This document shows, piece by piece, positions 8,749-18,686 of a stretch of DNA of 64,000 bases. Origin of the DNA: Acinetobacter cumulans (GTDB taxonomy: Bacteria > Pseudomonadota > Gammaproteobacteria > Pseudomonadales > Moraxellaceae); assembly GCF_003024525.3 (NCBI RefSeq), contig NZ_CP035934.2:3286001-3350000 (forward strand), given 5' to 3'. Position 1 is the first letter of the stretch; the number at the start of each line of letters is the position of its first letter. Both the position numbers and the translations under genes were made by a program. A model generated the notes under the pieces. That model was not told the origin of the DNA and ran no database searches. It saw only the letters and a list, made by a program, of their open reading frames with translations.

Positions 8749-9189
8749 ATGTCTGAACCTGTCAACGTCTTTCAACAAACAAGAAAACACATAAAAACAG
8801 GAAACTTATCGTTTCTCTCAACGCAAGTTGCTGCTTGGCAGAAACTTACTAAAATCATCCAACCTGTCTTGCCCCAACCAGAGCAATGGCAAGTGGTTTG
8901 TTATCAAAATGGGGTGCTTACTGTGACTGGTGAAAACCAAGCCTTGATTAGTAAATTGGCTTATCTTCAGCACCAATACATCAGTCAGCTTTCACAAATA
9001 GCGGAATTTAAAGATTTAAGCAAGATACAAGTTCGTTTAAGAGTTCCTTCTCAAACACCGCATGTCCCTGAAAAAATTTCCAGATCCCTTAACCCAGAAA
9101 CACAGGAATTACTTCGCCATGCTGCCGACTTTGTGAGCGACCCTAAGCTTAGCCAAGCCATGATACGTTTGGCAAGCAATAAAAAGTAA
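8749..9189 (+). CDS. dciA: DUF721 / DciA-family replication protein
   Basis: Probable DciA, the ancestral loader or partner of the replicative helicase DnaB in bacteria lacking DnaC. The protein is small and basic, with the DUF721 pattern in its central half (WQVVCYQNGVLTV ... LISKLAYLQHQYISQL). I chose the ATG at 8749 because AAGGAA lies six bases before it; an in-frame ATG at 8734 has no such site. The position between an M23 peptidase gene and lpxC matches the Pseudomonas locus. It is transcribed away from the M23 gene and toward lpxC. The family call is good; the helicase role is inferred. Confidence 0.8.
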   Translation: MSEPVNVFQQTRKHIKTGNLSFLSTQVAAWQKLTKIIQPVLPQPEQWQVVCYQNGVLTVTGENQALISKLAYLQHQYISQLSQIAEFKDLSKIQVRLRVPSQTPHVPEKISRSLNPETQELLRHAADFVSDPKLSQAMIRLASNKK

Positions 9190-9286
9190 CCGCCATGCTC
9201 ACGTACCATTCAAAGATTTTTAATTATGCGATACACATCACACTATTGGTTGTTATATTATAACGTAATAACCTAAAGACAATGAC

Positions 9287-10189
9287 TTAAGTCACAGTCA
9301 CATATTGAATTGGGCAATCTTCTATGTCATTAAATGTTACAATTTCATAGCTGCTTGGATCATTTTGAACATTGCGCAACAACTGATTATTCAACGCATG
9401 ACCCGATTTAAATGCATCATATTTACCAATAATTTGATGACCTAATAAATATAAATCACCGACTGCATCTAAAATTTTATGACGTACAAATTCATCCGAA
9501 AAACGTAAACCTTCTTCGTTAACTACGCCAGTTTCGTCCACCCCAATTGCATTTTCTAAACTTGCACCCAAGGCCAAATTATTGGCTTTGAGATAATCCA
9601 AATCCTTCATAAAACCAAAAGTACGGGCTTCACTAACCTCATAAACAAATGTTTCTGTTGAAAAATCAATGGATGCTGTTTGGAACTCTTTTTTAAAGGC
9701 TGGGTGATCAAAGTCGATCTCAAAGTTCAACTGAAAGCCATCATGCGGACTAAAGACTGCTTTTTTATCATCAATAAACGCTTCTACAGGTTTAAGAATT
9801 TTGATGAACTTTTTAGGTGCGTCTAATTCTGCAAGGCCACCTTGCATTAATAAATAAATAAAAGGACCTGCACTACCATCCATAATTGGGACTTCGGAAG
9901 CAGAGACTTCAATGAGCAAGTTATCAATCCCTAAACCCGCAATCGCACTCATGATATGTTCAACTGTGCCGACTTTGGCCTCACCTTGAACTAAGTTTGA
10001 GCACATAAATGCTTCTTGAATCAGCATCGCATCTGCAGGAATATCAACAGGTGGATTTAAATCAATACGACGAAATACGATGCCACCATCTGCATGATGA
10101 GGCACGAAATTAATCATCACTTTTTGCCCGCTATGCAGACCGATTCCACTTGCCTTTACTACACGCTGCAGGGTTCGCTGTTTCAACAT
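9287..10189 (-). CDS. lpxC: UDP-3-O-acyl-N-acetylglucosamine deacetylase
   Basis: Zinc deacetylase catalysing the committed step of lipid A synthesis in the cytoplasm. Zinc-site residues are recognisable: the His in [10 protein letters not shown] and the His and Asp in [11 protein letters not shown]. The family block [14 protein letters not shown] is intact. I chose the ATG at 10189, giving 300 residues and the family N-terminus [11 protein letters not shown]; an in-frame ATG four codons upstream at 10201 is also possible. Acinetobacter can survive loss of LpxC, but this copy looks complete. A terminator separates it from ftsZ, so it has its own promoter. Confidence 0.96.
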   Translation of the reverse strand: MLKQRTLQRVVKASGIGLHSGQKVMINFVPHHADGGIVFRRIDLNPPVDIPADAMLIQEAFMCSNLVQGEAKVGTVEHIMSAIAGLGIDNLLIEVSASEVPIMDGSAGPFIYLLMQGGLAELDAPKKFIKILKPVEAFIDDKKAVFSPHDGFQLNFEIDFDHPAFKKEFQTASIDFSTETFVYEVSEARTFGFMKDLDYLKANNLALGASLENAIGVDETGVVNEEGLRFSDEFVRHKILDAVGDLYLLGHQIIGKYDAFKSGHALNNQLLRNVQNDPSSYEIVTFNDIEDCPIQYVTVT

Positions 10190-10246
10190 GCTCTTATTCA
10201 TCAGTACACAAAACCGCTATACGTTAGCATATTTAGCCATTGATAA

Positions 10247-10277
10247 AAAATAAAAAAGGCAACATTACTGTTGCCCT
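10247..10277 (-). terminator. Intrinsic terminator of ftsZ
   Basis: Minus strand: GGCAAC and GTTGCC with a 6-base loop, followed by TTTTTTATTTTTT. It lies between the ftsZ stop and the lpxC start, so lpxC is not simply read from the ftsZ transcript. Confidence 0.85.
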
Positions 10278-10313
10278 TTCTTGTTTATTTGTTAAAAATC
10301 AAAACACTATAAA

Positions 10314-11498
10314 TTATTTACGTTGCTGATTTTTCAAATAATCTTGGATGCTCATTGGCGTTGGACGCGGACTAGAGACTGCTGGCGCAGGGCTTGCCAC
10401 TTCGGCTTGCTGGCGCTGAATTGCAGGAACATCGTCTTCATCTACAGCAGCTTGAGTCGCAGTTGCAGGACGTGTTGCTTGCACAGTCGTTGGACGTTTC
10501 GTTGGTTCGGCAGAATCTGCTGAATTACGTGTTAAACCAGTCGCAATCACTGTTACGCTGATTTCGTCACGTGCATCAGGATCAAATACTGTACCGTAGA
10601 ATACTTGACCTTCATCAAGGTCAACAATTTGGTTTACGACATCGGTAATTTCTTCAATTTCACCGAAAGTAACGTCATCACCACCAGTGACGTTAATCAA
10701 GATACCTTTGGCGTTCATGATCGTCACGTTATCCAGTAATGGACTACGAATTGCTTGCTCAGCAGCTTGGCGTGCACGGTTTTCGCCACGACCAGAACCT
10801 GCACCCATCATCGCATAACCACGTGTGCTCATCGCAGTTTTCAAATCGGCGAAGTCAAGGTTAATATGGCCCGGACGTACCACTAAATCAAAGATACTGC
10901 GCACCGCGTTTAACAATACATCATCTGCTTTTTTATAAGCATCTTTCATTGAGATATCACGGAATACTTTTAACAAACGTTGGTTCGGAATGATAATTAA
11001 TGAATCTACATGTGCTTCTAAAGCTTCAATGCCTTTTTCTGCAGACTGCTGACGGCGCTTGCCTTCAAAATTAAATGGCGTAGTTACTACACCTACAGTC
11101 AAAATACCCATTTCTTTGGCAATTTCTGCAACTACTGGCGCAGCGCCTGTACCTGTACCGCCACCCATACCCGCAGTGACAAACACCATATCGGTGCCTT
11201 CTAAATGCTGACGAATCAACTCACGGCTTTCTTCTGCTGCAGCCTGACCCACTTGAGGATTTGCACCTGCACCTAAACCACGCGTACCTTGCTCACCCAA
11301 TTGGATTTTAAACTGAGCGTTCATACGATCTAATGCTTGTTTGTCTGTATTTGCACAAACAAATTTCACACCTTGAATATCAGATTCAAGCATGTGCTGC
11401 ACTGCATTACCACCAGCACCGCCTACACCAAATACAGTGAAACGGGCTTGACCATTGCTATCGCTTTGATCATCTTCAAAAAATTCAAATGAGGCCAT
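10314..11498 (-). CDS. ftsZ: Cell division GTPase FtsZ
   Basis: Tubulin-like GTPase that forms the Z ring. The tubulin signature GGGTGTG is at residues 112-118. The T7-loop region HINLDFADL and the C-terminal polymerisation domain are intact. A Gln/Pro/Ala-rich linker (about 330-380) leads to the C-terminal peptide [12 protein letters not shown], which binds FtsA and ZipA. The canonical core is D-I-P-x-F-L; here Gln stands where Pro is usual. Length 394 is normal. It lies downstream of ftsA and upstream of its own terminator. The gap to ftsA (about 160 bases) probably holds an extra ftsZ promoter. Confidence 0.97.
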   Translation of the reverse strand: MASFEFFEDDQSDSNGQARFTVFGVGGAGGNAVQHMLESDIQGVKFVCANTDKQALDRMNAQFKIQLGEQGTRGLGAGANPQVGQAAAEESRELIRQHLEGTDMVFVTAGMGGGTGTGAAPVVAEIAKEMGILTVGVVTTPFNFEGKRRQQSAEKGIEALEAHVDSLIIIPNQRLLKVFRDISMKDAYKKADDVLLNAVRSIFDLVVRPGHINLDFADLKTAMSTRGYAMMGAGSGRGENRARQAAEQAIRSPLLDNVTIMNAKGILINVTGGDDVTFGEIEEITDVVNQIVDLDEGQVFYGTVFDPDARDEISVTVIATGLTRNSADSAEPTKRPTTVQATRPATATQAAVDEDDVPAIQRQQAEVASPAPAVSSPRPTPMSIQDYLKNQQRK

Positions 11499-11656
11499 GA
11501 CCTATAAAATTCCTAATCTATAATGGCAGTCACTTCAGCCCGTATACTGCCTTGATCTTAATAAAAATTGTTTTTAAGAATGCTGTCCCTGTCTCGGCTT
11601 GTCAAGTACAAGCGATCATCCGTACAACTTCTTAACAATATTCCCAAGTTTTTCAA

Positions 11657-12919
11657 CTAAAAAATTGATTTCAGTGTTTCATTGAAACCAGACCATGCAC
11701 GTTTGAAACGCTTCATCACAGTGAGTTTTTCTGAATCATCTGGCTCTACAATCGTGTCCTGCGTTTCACTTTGGCTAAACATCAACAAACCTGATGCTGT
11801 GGCATATTGTGAACGACGCAATGCCGCTTGATTTTGTTCATCCGCGTTGACTTGCGTAGGCGGATTACCCAAATGAGCCGAAACACCTAAAGTTTTACGA
11901 GAGAAACTAATCATACCCTCAATTTGACTTGCATCACCCGTTAATACAACACCATGATACAACCCTTGTAAGGCACCATTTCCTTCTAATACTTGACGCA
12001 CTTGACCCAAAATTTCGTCATAACGCGCAATAATAATTTCAGTTAACTCAATACGACTAATGGTTTGTGGACCATCAATCCCTTGGAACTGAATCATGTG
12101 TTCTGGCTTCACCACTTTCAGATCCACACAGCCATAGAGCAATTTAATGCGCTCTGCTTCTTCTGTCGTGGTTTGTAATACTGCAGCAATATCACGCGTG
12201 ACATGCTCACCACCGCGTTGCAAGGTATGCGTCATGGCCAAACGACCATCAAGATAAACCGCAATATTGGTTGTACCTGCCCCAATGTCGAGTAGGCACA
12301 CACCATATTCACGCTCATCTTTCAGTAAGCTTGCTTCTGCCGTTGCTAAAGCAGAGACCACCATCTTCTCGACGCCAATATTGGCACCTTTTAATGCGCG
12401 GTCTAAATTCTGCATGGTGCTAATCGGCAGCATCATTAAATGATAATGGCCAGTCATACTGTGCGCAGACATACGAATAGGATTGAGCACCCATTCTGAC
12501 TCGTCGTCTAGCTCAAATCCTAAAGGTACAGCACTCACCAAATAGTGATCTGAAGTTTGGTGGCTGGCTTTGGCGAGTTCTAACGCACGCACCACTTCAC
12601 TTGTTGTAATCGTATGTTCACTATTTTCTACAGGCGTACGACCTGAAGCATAAAAACTTTTCATCTCTGCACTAGGAATAGAAATCCAGGCTGAATGCAC
12701 ACGGCACTCCGCCATATCCTCTGCTTCCTGCACAGCATTTTTAATTGCGGTGATGACTTTATCGAGACTGACAATTTTTCCCTTATTCATGCCTCGGTTA
12801 CGTGCGGTCGCCATCCCGATCACTTGGATATTGTCTGGCGCATGTACCTTACCAATCAAAACTGAAACTTTGTGTGTCCCAATGTCAATCGCAACAACCG
12901 AGGGAACAGCTTCACTCAT
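11657..12919 (-). CDS. ftsA: Cell division protein FtsA
   Basis: Actin-like ATPase that tethers FtsZ to the membrane. It opens with the actin-fold phosphate-1 motif VVAIDIGTHKVSVLIGK and has the second phosphate motif LLDIGAGTTNIAVY. The C-terminal end, RFKRAWSGFNETLKSIF, is the expected amphipathic membrane-targeting helix. Length 420 is typical. Its place in the ftsQ-ftsA-ftsZ order confirms the call. Confidence 0.97.
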   Translation of the reverse strand: MSEAVPSVVAIDIGTHKVSVLIGKVHAPDNIQVIGMATARNRGMNKGKIVSLDKVITAIKNAVQEAEDMAECRVHSAWISIPSAEMKSFYASGRTPVENSEHTITTSEVVRALELAKASHQTSDHYLVSAVPLGFELDDESEWVLNPIRMSAHSMTGHYHLMMLPISTMQNLDRALKGANIGVEKMVVSALATAEASLLKDEREYGVCLLDIGAGTTNIAVYLDGRLAMTHTLQRGGEHVTRDIAAVLQTTTEEAERIKLLYGCVDLKVVKPEHMIQFQGIDGPQTISRIELTEIIIARYDEILGQVRQVLEGNGALQGLYHGVVLTGDASQIEGMISFSRKTLGVSAHLGNPPTQVNADEQNQAALRRSQYATASGLLMFSQSETQDTIVEPDDSEKLTVMKRFKRAWSGFNETLKSIF

Positions 12920-12987
12920 TATTTACTACTACCATTCACGTATTGGTTTAATTTATGGCACGAAGCCTCTATTTGCAAAGCGCCTCA

Positions 12988-13842
12988 TTATGGCGTTGCT
13001 ATTCTTCCATCTGCAATGCTTAAGTCACTACTGGTTACAAGAAAGTGACCATTTACTATCTTAGGCGCAGTTGCATTCTTCCATTGAATTGCAAGTCCAT
13101 TACGATAGCGCAAGTCAATTGCTGAGATATTCGACCAAACTGGCTTTAAGTCAGTATGAGCCAAATGACTCAAGCGTTGCAGCTTACTCATGGTTTGATC
13201 CTGATCGACGATAATTCGTAAACCTGAATCAAACTGCATAAACCAAGTCATGCGCTCCGTTAAATATAGTTCTTTTAAACGAATGCCGACTGGCAGGAAT
13301 AATTGGTTAATTTCGTTGTAGCGACGCATCATCATTTTTGAATGACTGACAGGTCCGTGTAGTAGTGGCAAATTTTGATTTTTAATTGGCGCAACTTCTA
13401 CAAACACATCTCCGCTATCACTCAATAAGCGACCTGTACCCCAACGTGCAATTGCATGTCGTGGCATGACACGTACTCGAATCGCATTCGGCCAAGCACG
13501 TGACACTACAACACGATCGACCCAAGAAACTTCTAAGGCGCGATCTCTGATTGTTTCCAAATCCGACGTAAAATAATTTTCGGTGACTGTGGGTGATACG
13601 TATTGCATCACCTGCTGACGCTCAGCATCTGAACGGGCACCAACGACATCCAGTTCAGCTACTTTTGCATCCGTCATCACACGATATAAGCCCAACATCC
13701 CAAGTGCCAAGACCACGATTGCCACGCATAGCAACAACCAACCACCCGCATTGGCAAGTTTTTCCTTGCGCGTCGGTGGCTTGTCATGAATCGAGGTCAC
13801 CGCCGCTTTTTTACGGCGCATGGATGCAGGAAGTTGAGCCAT
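12988..13842 (-). CDS. ftsQ: Cell division protein FtsQ
   Basis: Bitopic inner-membrane protein of the FtsQLB divisome subcomplex. A basic cytoplasmic tail (MRRKKAA) precedes one membrane segment at about 34-54. A POTRA domain follows (VAELDVVGARSDAERQQV), then the beta-rich FtsQ domain. Length 284 is normal. It starts three bases after the ddl stop, so ddl, ftsQ and ftsA are one translational unit or nearly so. Confidence 0.93.
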   Translation of the reverse strand: MAQLPASMRRKKAAVTSIHDKPPTRKEKLANAGGWLLLCVAIVVLALGMLGLYRVMTDAKVAELDVVGARSDAERQQVMQYVSPTVTENYFTSDLETIRDRALEVSWVDRVVVSRAWPNAIRVRVMPRHAIARWGTGRLLSDSGDVFVEVAPIKNQNLPLLHGPVSHSKMMMRRYNEINQLFLPVGIRLKELYLTERMTWFMQFDSGLRIIVDQDQTMSKLQRLSHLAHTDLKPVWSNISAIDLRYRNGLAIQWKNATAPKIVNGHFLVTSSDLSIADGRIATP

Positions 13843-13845
13843 AAT

Positions 13846-14775
13846 TTAGTGAGCCGTACCAGTTAAGGTTTGCTCTAAAATTGCCACACACAGTGCATCA
13901 AAATCAATGCCGATCGCTTGTGCTGCTTTAGGAACCAATGAATGACTGGTCATGCCTGGTACTGTATTGACTTCGAGCAACCAGAAATTACCTGCTTCAT
14001 CTTGCATAGCATCAATGCGACCCCAGCCACTTGCACCTACCGCTTGGAAAGCACGCAAGCATAAAGCCTGTAAACTTTTTTCTTCATCTGCAGTCAAACC
14101 ACACGGAATACCATATTGCACATCATTACGATTGTATTTTGCTTCGTAATCATAGAATGCAACGTCTTCAGGAGGCTGCAAACGAATAACTGGTAAAGCC
14201 TGACCATTTAAAATCACAATGGTAAACTCACGACCTGTAATCCATTTTTCAGCCATTACCACAGCATCATGTACGGTTGCTTTTGCAATTGCTTCAGCAA
14301 AGTCTTCGATTTTTTCGACTTTGCTCATACCAATACTTGAGCCTTCATGTACTGGCTTAATAATAAACGGCAGACCAATGCTGTCTACAATCTCATTTAA
14401 ATCCGAATCTTTGCTCACAATACGGTACGGCGCTGTTGGTAGTTCTGAACCTTGCCAAACCTGTTTGGTTTTTACTTTGTCCATACCAATTGCAGAACCC
14501 TGAACACCTGTACCTGTATAAGGGATATTCAACCACTCCAACGCACCTTGGATTTGACCGTCCTCACCACCACGACCATGCAAAACAATAAATGCACGAT
14601 CAAAGCTTTTGAGCTCAGTAATACTACGTTGTTGCGGGTCAAATGCTTCAGCATTTACGCCTGAACGGCATAATGCCTCAAGTACCGCTGTACCGCTATC
14701 TAGAGAAACCTCACGCTCAGCAGACTTTCCACCAAGCAACACGGCAACTTTGCCGAACTTTGAAGCATTTGACAC
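13846..14775 (-). CDS. ddl: D-alanine--D-alanine ligase
   Basis: ATP-grasp ligase making D-Ala-D-Ala for the peptidoglycan stem peptide. The N-terminus shows VAVLLGGKSAEREVSLDSG, and the ATP-grasp region holds KPVHEGSSIGMSKV and LLEVNTVPGMTSHSL, the D-Ala-binding end. Length 309 matches DdlB enzymes. The start is a GTG at 14773-14775, preceded by AAGGAT at six bases. It lies between murC and ftsQ, the standard dcw order. Confidence 0.96.
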   Translation of the reverse strand: MSNASKFGKVAVLLGGKSAEREVSLDSGTAVLEALCRSGVNAEAFDPQQRSITELKSFDRAFIVLHGRGGEDGQIQGALEWLNIPYTGTGVQGSAIGMDKVKTKQVWQGSELPTAPYRIVSKDSDLNEIVDSIGLPFIIKPVHEGSSIGMSKVEKIEDFAEAIAKATVHDAVVMAEKWITGREFTIVILNGQALPVIRLQPPEDVAFYDYEAKYNRNDVQYGIPCGLTADEEKSLQALCLRAFQAVGASGWGRIDAMQDEAGNFWLLEVNTVPGMTSHSLVPKAAQAIGIDFDALCVAILEQTLTGTAH

Positions 14776-14831
14776 GTTTATATCCTTAAACTTTTATAAC
14801 TGGCCGATCAAATCTAATCACTACAAAGTGA

Positions 14832-16280
14832 TTATTTTAAATACAAATTATTTTGAGCCAAATCGATTGAGATAGCTCCAACATTACCCGCACCTTGTGT
14901 TAATAACAAGTCATTTGCTTGTAGGACTTTTTTCATCACACTTTGGATATTGCCTTCTACTGGATCCAGTAAAATTGGCTCGACTTCACCACGTAGACGA
15001 ATACTGCGTGCTAATGCGCGACTGTCTGCACCCACAATTGGTTTTTCGCCCGCTGGATAAACCTCTAGTAGCAAGAGTTGATCCACTTGAGACAACACAT
15101 CAACAAAATCATCAAAGCAATCACGGGTACGACTAAAACGGTGTGGCTGGAACATCATCACCAAACGACGGTCTGGATGACTTGCACGAGCCGCCTTAAT
15201 GGTTGCTTCTACTTCTTTTGGATGGTGACCATAGTCATCAACCAATTTCACATCACCATTTTCTAGCTCAAATTGACCTTGAACTTGGAAACGACGACCA
15301 ACACCACTAAAACTTTCTAAAGCACGTGCAATTGCAGCATCAGACACACCTTCGTCTGTTGCAATGCCAATGGCTGCCAAGGCATTTAAGATATTGTGTA
15401 AGCCAGGTAAATTAATGGTTAAACGTAGTGGCTCACGGTCTTTACGTAATACAGTAAAGTGAGATTGCATGCCTTCTTGCACAACATCTACCGCGCGAAT
15501 GTCATTGTCTTCATTAAAGCCATAAGTCACCAATGGGCGACCAATACGTGGCATGATTTCACGAATATTGGCATCATCACCACACACTACGGCTAAACCA
15601 TAGAACGGGAGTTTTTGTAAAAATTGTACGAAAGTATCTTTCAGTACATCAAAGCTACCGCCATAGGTATCCATATGATCGGCATCAATATTCGTAACAA
15701 TGGTTGCCATTGGTTGTAAATGCAAAAATGATGCGTCTGATTCATCAGCTTCTGCCACGATATAACGACTTGCACCTAAAGCTGCGTTCACACCTGTACG
15801 GTTGAGCAAACCACCAATCACATAGGTTGGATCAAGATTTTCTTCTGCCAACATACATGTTACAAGGCTTGTTGTTGTGGTTTTACCATGTGTACCCGCA
15901 ACCGCAATACCATGACGATAACGCATCAACTCACCCAACATTTCTGCACGGCGTACAACAGGTGTACGGGTTTCTATCGCAGCTTTAATTTCAGGATTTT
16001 CTTGATCAATCGCTGTGGATACCACAATAACGTTGGCACCTTGAATATTGTCAGCAGTATGGCCGATATACACTTGAATGCCATTTTCTTCTAACTGCGC
16101 AGTGGTTTTTGATGCCTTAATATCAGAACCAGATACTTTGTAACCTTGGTTCTTTAATACTTCTGCAATACCACACATCCCTGCACCACCAATACCCACA
16201 AAATGGATGTGTTTGATACGGCGCATCTCAGGAACTTTAATTAACTTTTTCGCTTGCTCAGCAGGAGTAGATGGAGACAT
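14832..16280 (-). CDS. murC: UDP-N-acetylmuramate--L-alanine ligase
   Basis: Mur ligase that adds L-Ala to UDP-MurNAc in the cytoplasm. The Rossmann motif GIGGAGM lies at 29-35 and the ATP P-loop GTHGKTTTT at 129-137. The Mur-ligase central blocks EADESDASF and [12 protein letters not shown] are present, followed by the DDYGHHP motif. Length 482 is normal. It starts 12 bases after the murG stop, so the two are co-transcribed. Confidence 0.97.
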   Translation of the reverse strand: MSPSTPAEQAKKLIKVPEMRRIKHIHFVGIGGAGMCGIAEVLKNQGYKVSGSDIKASKTTAQLEENGIQVYIGHTADNIQGANVIVVSTAIDQENPEIKAAIETRTPVVRRAEMLGELMRYRHGIAVAGTHGKTTTTSLVTCMLAEENLDPTYVIGGLLNRTGVNAALGASRYIVAEADESDASFLHLQPMATIVTNIDADHMDTYGGSFDVLKDTFVQFLQKLPFYGLAVVCGDDANIREIMPRIGRPLVTYGFNEDNDIRAVDVVQEGMQSHFTVLRKDREPLRLTINLPGLHNILNALAAIGIATDEGVSDAAIARALESFSGVGRRFQVQGQFELENGDVKLVDDYGHHPKEVEATIKAARASHPDRRLVMMFQPHRFSRTRDCFDDFVDVLSQVDQLLLLEVYPAGEKPIVGADSRALARSIRLRGEVEPILLDPVEGNIQSVMKKVLQANDLLLTQGAGNVGAISIDLAQNNLYLK

Positions 16281-16292
16281 ATTTTACTCGTA

Positions 16293-17390
16293 TTACAATT
16301 CTTGAATTAAACGAACCACATGCTGTGCTGCATCTGGCTGTGCCTGCTGACGTGCTTTCACTGCCATTTCTTTCAATAATTGGCGGTTCATCAGCGGTTG
16401 GAGCAGTGTCGCTAAACTTTCTGGCGTCATGTCTGCTTGCGGGCATATTTTCGCAGCATTAATGTTCGCTAGGAATTTGGCATTTGCAGTCTGGTGATCA
16501 TCCACGGCCGAAGGAAGTGGAACAAATACCGCTGCTAAACCGGCGGTGGCAATTTCAGTGACTGTTAAAGCACCCGCACGGCAAATAATTAAATCGGCTT
16601 CAGAATAGGCTTTAGCCATATCTTCAATAAAAGGTGACACTTCCACTTGAAGCGTTTCAGGTGCGTTGGCATACAACGCTTGTGTTGCTTCCGCATGATT
16701 TTGCCCACATTGATGAAAGACCTGTAAAGGCACATTCAACTTCTGTAAAGCCAAAGGCACACATTCATTGAGTGCTTTTGCACCCAATGAACCACCCACA
16801 ATTAAGATCCGTAACGCTTGACCCGCTTTTTCACGCTCTTGGTAGCGCCACGATGGATTCAATATTTCGGTAATTTCTTTACGTACAGGATTACCTGTCG
16901 TCACAATTTTGGTGCTTTCTGGAAAGGTATTTGGAAATGCCTGACACACAGTTGCGGCCACACGCGACAATTGCGTATTGGTAAAACCCGCAATCGCATT
17001 TTGCTCATGAATAATGACAGGAATACCCAAAATACGTGCTGCTAAGCCACCAGGCCCCGCAACATAGCCACCAAAGCCTGCAACAGCATCGACCTTTAAT
17101 TGCTTCATGTATTTCATGGCACTCAACGTGGCTTTTAAAATTTTAAACGGTGCTAAAACTTTACGCACGAGGCCATTACCACGTACACCCTGAATGTCAA
17201 TTTGATAAATTGGAATATTATGATTTTTTAACAGACGGTTTTCCATACCTGTCGGGGTGGCTAACCATGACACTTGTATGCCTTTTTGTTGTAATTCTTT
17301 GGCAACAGCCAAGGCAGGAAAAACGTGCCCACCAGTACCTGCGGCCATCATCATGACATGTTTAAGCTGTTTTTGCGGTGCGTCGGTCAC
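16293..17390 (-). CDS. murG: UDP-GlcNAc:lipid I N-acetylglucosaminyltransferase MurG
   Basis: Peripheral membrane glycosyltransferase that turns lipid I into lipid II. Residues 18-22 carry the GTGGH motif, and the C-terminal donor-binding blocks ICRAGALTVTE and VPLPSAVDDHQTANA are intact. Length 365 is normal. The start is a GTG at 17388-17390 giving MTDAPQKQLKHVMMMAAG; its ribosome binding site is weak, and ATGs at codons 13-15 would delete part of the fold. It is the first gene of the local murG-murC-ddl-ftsQ-ftsA-ftsZ run; ftsW and murD are not adjacent. Confidence 0.96.
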   Translation of the reverse strand: MTDAPQKQLKHVMMMAAGTGGHVFPALAVAKELQQKGIQVSWLATPTGMENRLLKNHNIPIYQIDIQGVRGNGLVRKVLAPFKILKATLSAMKYMKQLKVDAVAGFGGYVAGPGGLAARILGIPVIIHEQNAIAGFTNTQLSRVAATVCQAFPNTFPESTKIVTTGNPVRKEITEILNPSWRYQEREKAGQALRILIVGGSLGAKALNECVPLALQKLNVPLQVFHQCGQNHAEATQALYANAPETLQVEVSPFIEDMAKAYSEADLIICRAGALTVTEIATAGLAAVFVPLPSAVDDHQTANAKFLANINAAKICPQADMTPESLATLLQPLMNRQLLKEMAVKARQQAQPDAAQHVVRLIQEL

Positions 17391-17692
17391 GTTAATTCTT
17401 CAATTTAAATAATAGAGATTAAAAGGTGTTTATAGGTTGACAATTGTAATCACAAACGCATTGCGGTGAAAGATGATTTAGTTTTTTTCACGGCCGCCAC
17501 TCATTGTTTTTTTCTACAGAAATTCGAGTTTAAACTAGTTTTATTATTAATCATGCGTTTTTGGCAAACTTTTACATTTTTTATGCAAATAGAAGCGCAT
17601 ATTTACAACCTACCCCTCCCCTGCTTAAACGATTTAAATAAATTCATCACACTAATTTTAACCTTTGTTCTACTTTAAATCACACTCTAACC
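17391..17692. other. AT-rich intergenic region before murG
   Basis: About 300 bases with no credible gene. Stop codons are frequent in all frames, and the longest open frames have poor composition and no ribosome binding site. It must contain the promoter for murG and the division block, but I see no clear -35/-10 pair. Confidence 0.5.
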
Positions 17693-17717
17693 CCAAAGGC
17701 GCTGTCATTACAGCGCC
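17693..17717 (-). terminator. Possible terminator of gshB
   Basis: Minus strand: GGCGCTG-taatga-CAGCGCC followed by TTTGGGG. The stem is strong but the T tract is short, so termination is less certain than at other sites here. Confidence 0.5.
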
Positions 17718-17735
17718 ATTCTTTGAGCCCATGCC

Positions 17736-18686
17736 TTAAACTTTTTGTTTTAAACCTGCTTCAAGCACATCAAATAGATCATCCGCAATAGACGTACCAA
17801 ACTGCGCATCAATTTCACGTACGCATGTTGGACTTGTCACGTTAATTTCCGTCACGTATTCACCAATCACATCCAGCCCCACAAAGACCAAACCTTTTTC
17901 ACGTAAGAAAGGCCCAACTTTAGCTGCAATCGCTTTGTCATGTTCAGTTAATGGACGTGCTTCACCACGGCCACCAGCGGCCAAATTACCACGGGTTTCA
18001 CCATTTTGAGGAATACGCGCTAAGCAATACGGTACTGGCTCACCATTGACCATCAAAATACGTTTATCACCATCCACGATTTCTGGAATATAACGCTGCG
18101 CCATAATCGGTTGTTGACCCATTTGCGTCAGCATTTCTAGAGTTGAACCAATATTTGCACCATCAGCAGTTAAACGGAAAATCCCCATCCCACCCATGCC
18201 ATCTAGTGGTTTTACAATCACATCTTGATGCTGTGCAATAAATTCACGGATTAAACTTTGTTGCGATGTCACGAGCGTTGGCACTTGTAACTCAGGAAAC
18301 TGCGTTGCAAATAACTTTTCATTACAGTCACGCAGGCTTTGTGGTTTGTTAATAATCCACGCACCTTCACGTTCTGCCTGTTCTAAAATATACGTGGTAT
18401 AAACAAAGTTCATATCAAAAGGCGGATCTTTACGCATTAAAACGACGTCATAAGCCGCAATAGATTCTTTTTGTCGTGCACCTAATTCGTAATAGTGCTC
18501 ATAATCTTCAAATACTTTTAATGGGGCAATCAGACCAAATGCTTTGCCTTGATCAATATATAAATCTTGCTGTAAAGCATAACCCAATTCATGTCCACGA
18601 CGTGCCGCCGCCCAAAGCATGGCCATAGAAGTATCTTTTTTCAGGTTTACACTTTCGATGGGATCCATCACCACAAGTACGCGCAT
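17736..18686 (-). CDS. gshB: Glutathione synthetase
   Basis: ATP-grasp enzyme joining gamma-glutamylcysteine and glycine. I chose the ATG at 18686, giving 316 residues and the family start MRVLVVMDPIESVNLKKDTS; the frame stays open 28 codons further upstream, but that stretch does not look like GshB. Family blocks include MRKDPPFDMNFVYTTYIL, KPLDGMGGMGIFR and LVFVGLDVIGEYVTEINVTS. It is separated from murG by a non-coding gap and is probably monocistronic. Its partner gshA is also in this window at 44.3-45.9 kb. Confidence 0.96.
   Translation of the reverse strand: MRVLVVMDPIESVNLKKDTSMAMLWAAARRGHELGYALQQDLYIDQGKAFGLIAPLKVFEDYEHYYELGARQKESIAAYDVVLMRKDPPFDMNFVYTTYILEQAEREGAWIINKPQSLRDCNEKLFATQFPELQVPTLVTSQQSLIREFIAQHQDVIVKPLDGMGGMGIFRLTADGANIGSTLEMLTQMGQQPIMAQRYIPEIVDGDKRILMVNGEPVPYCLARIPQNGETRGNLAAGGRGEARPLTEHDKAIAAKVGPFLREKGLVFVGLDVIGEYVTEINVTSPTCVREIDAQFGTSIADDLFDVLEAGLKQKV

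Noticed and set aside
9237..9272. Terminator between dciA and lpxC (GGTT...AACC with inner GTTATA/TATAAC)
   Set aside because: The stem is almost entirely A-T pairs with bulges and has no T tract, so it is too weak to call.
17466..17678. Plus-strand 70-codon frame before murG
   Set aside because: Phe/Leu-rich translation of AT-rich DNA, no ribosome binding site, no domain; it is typical of a random frame.
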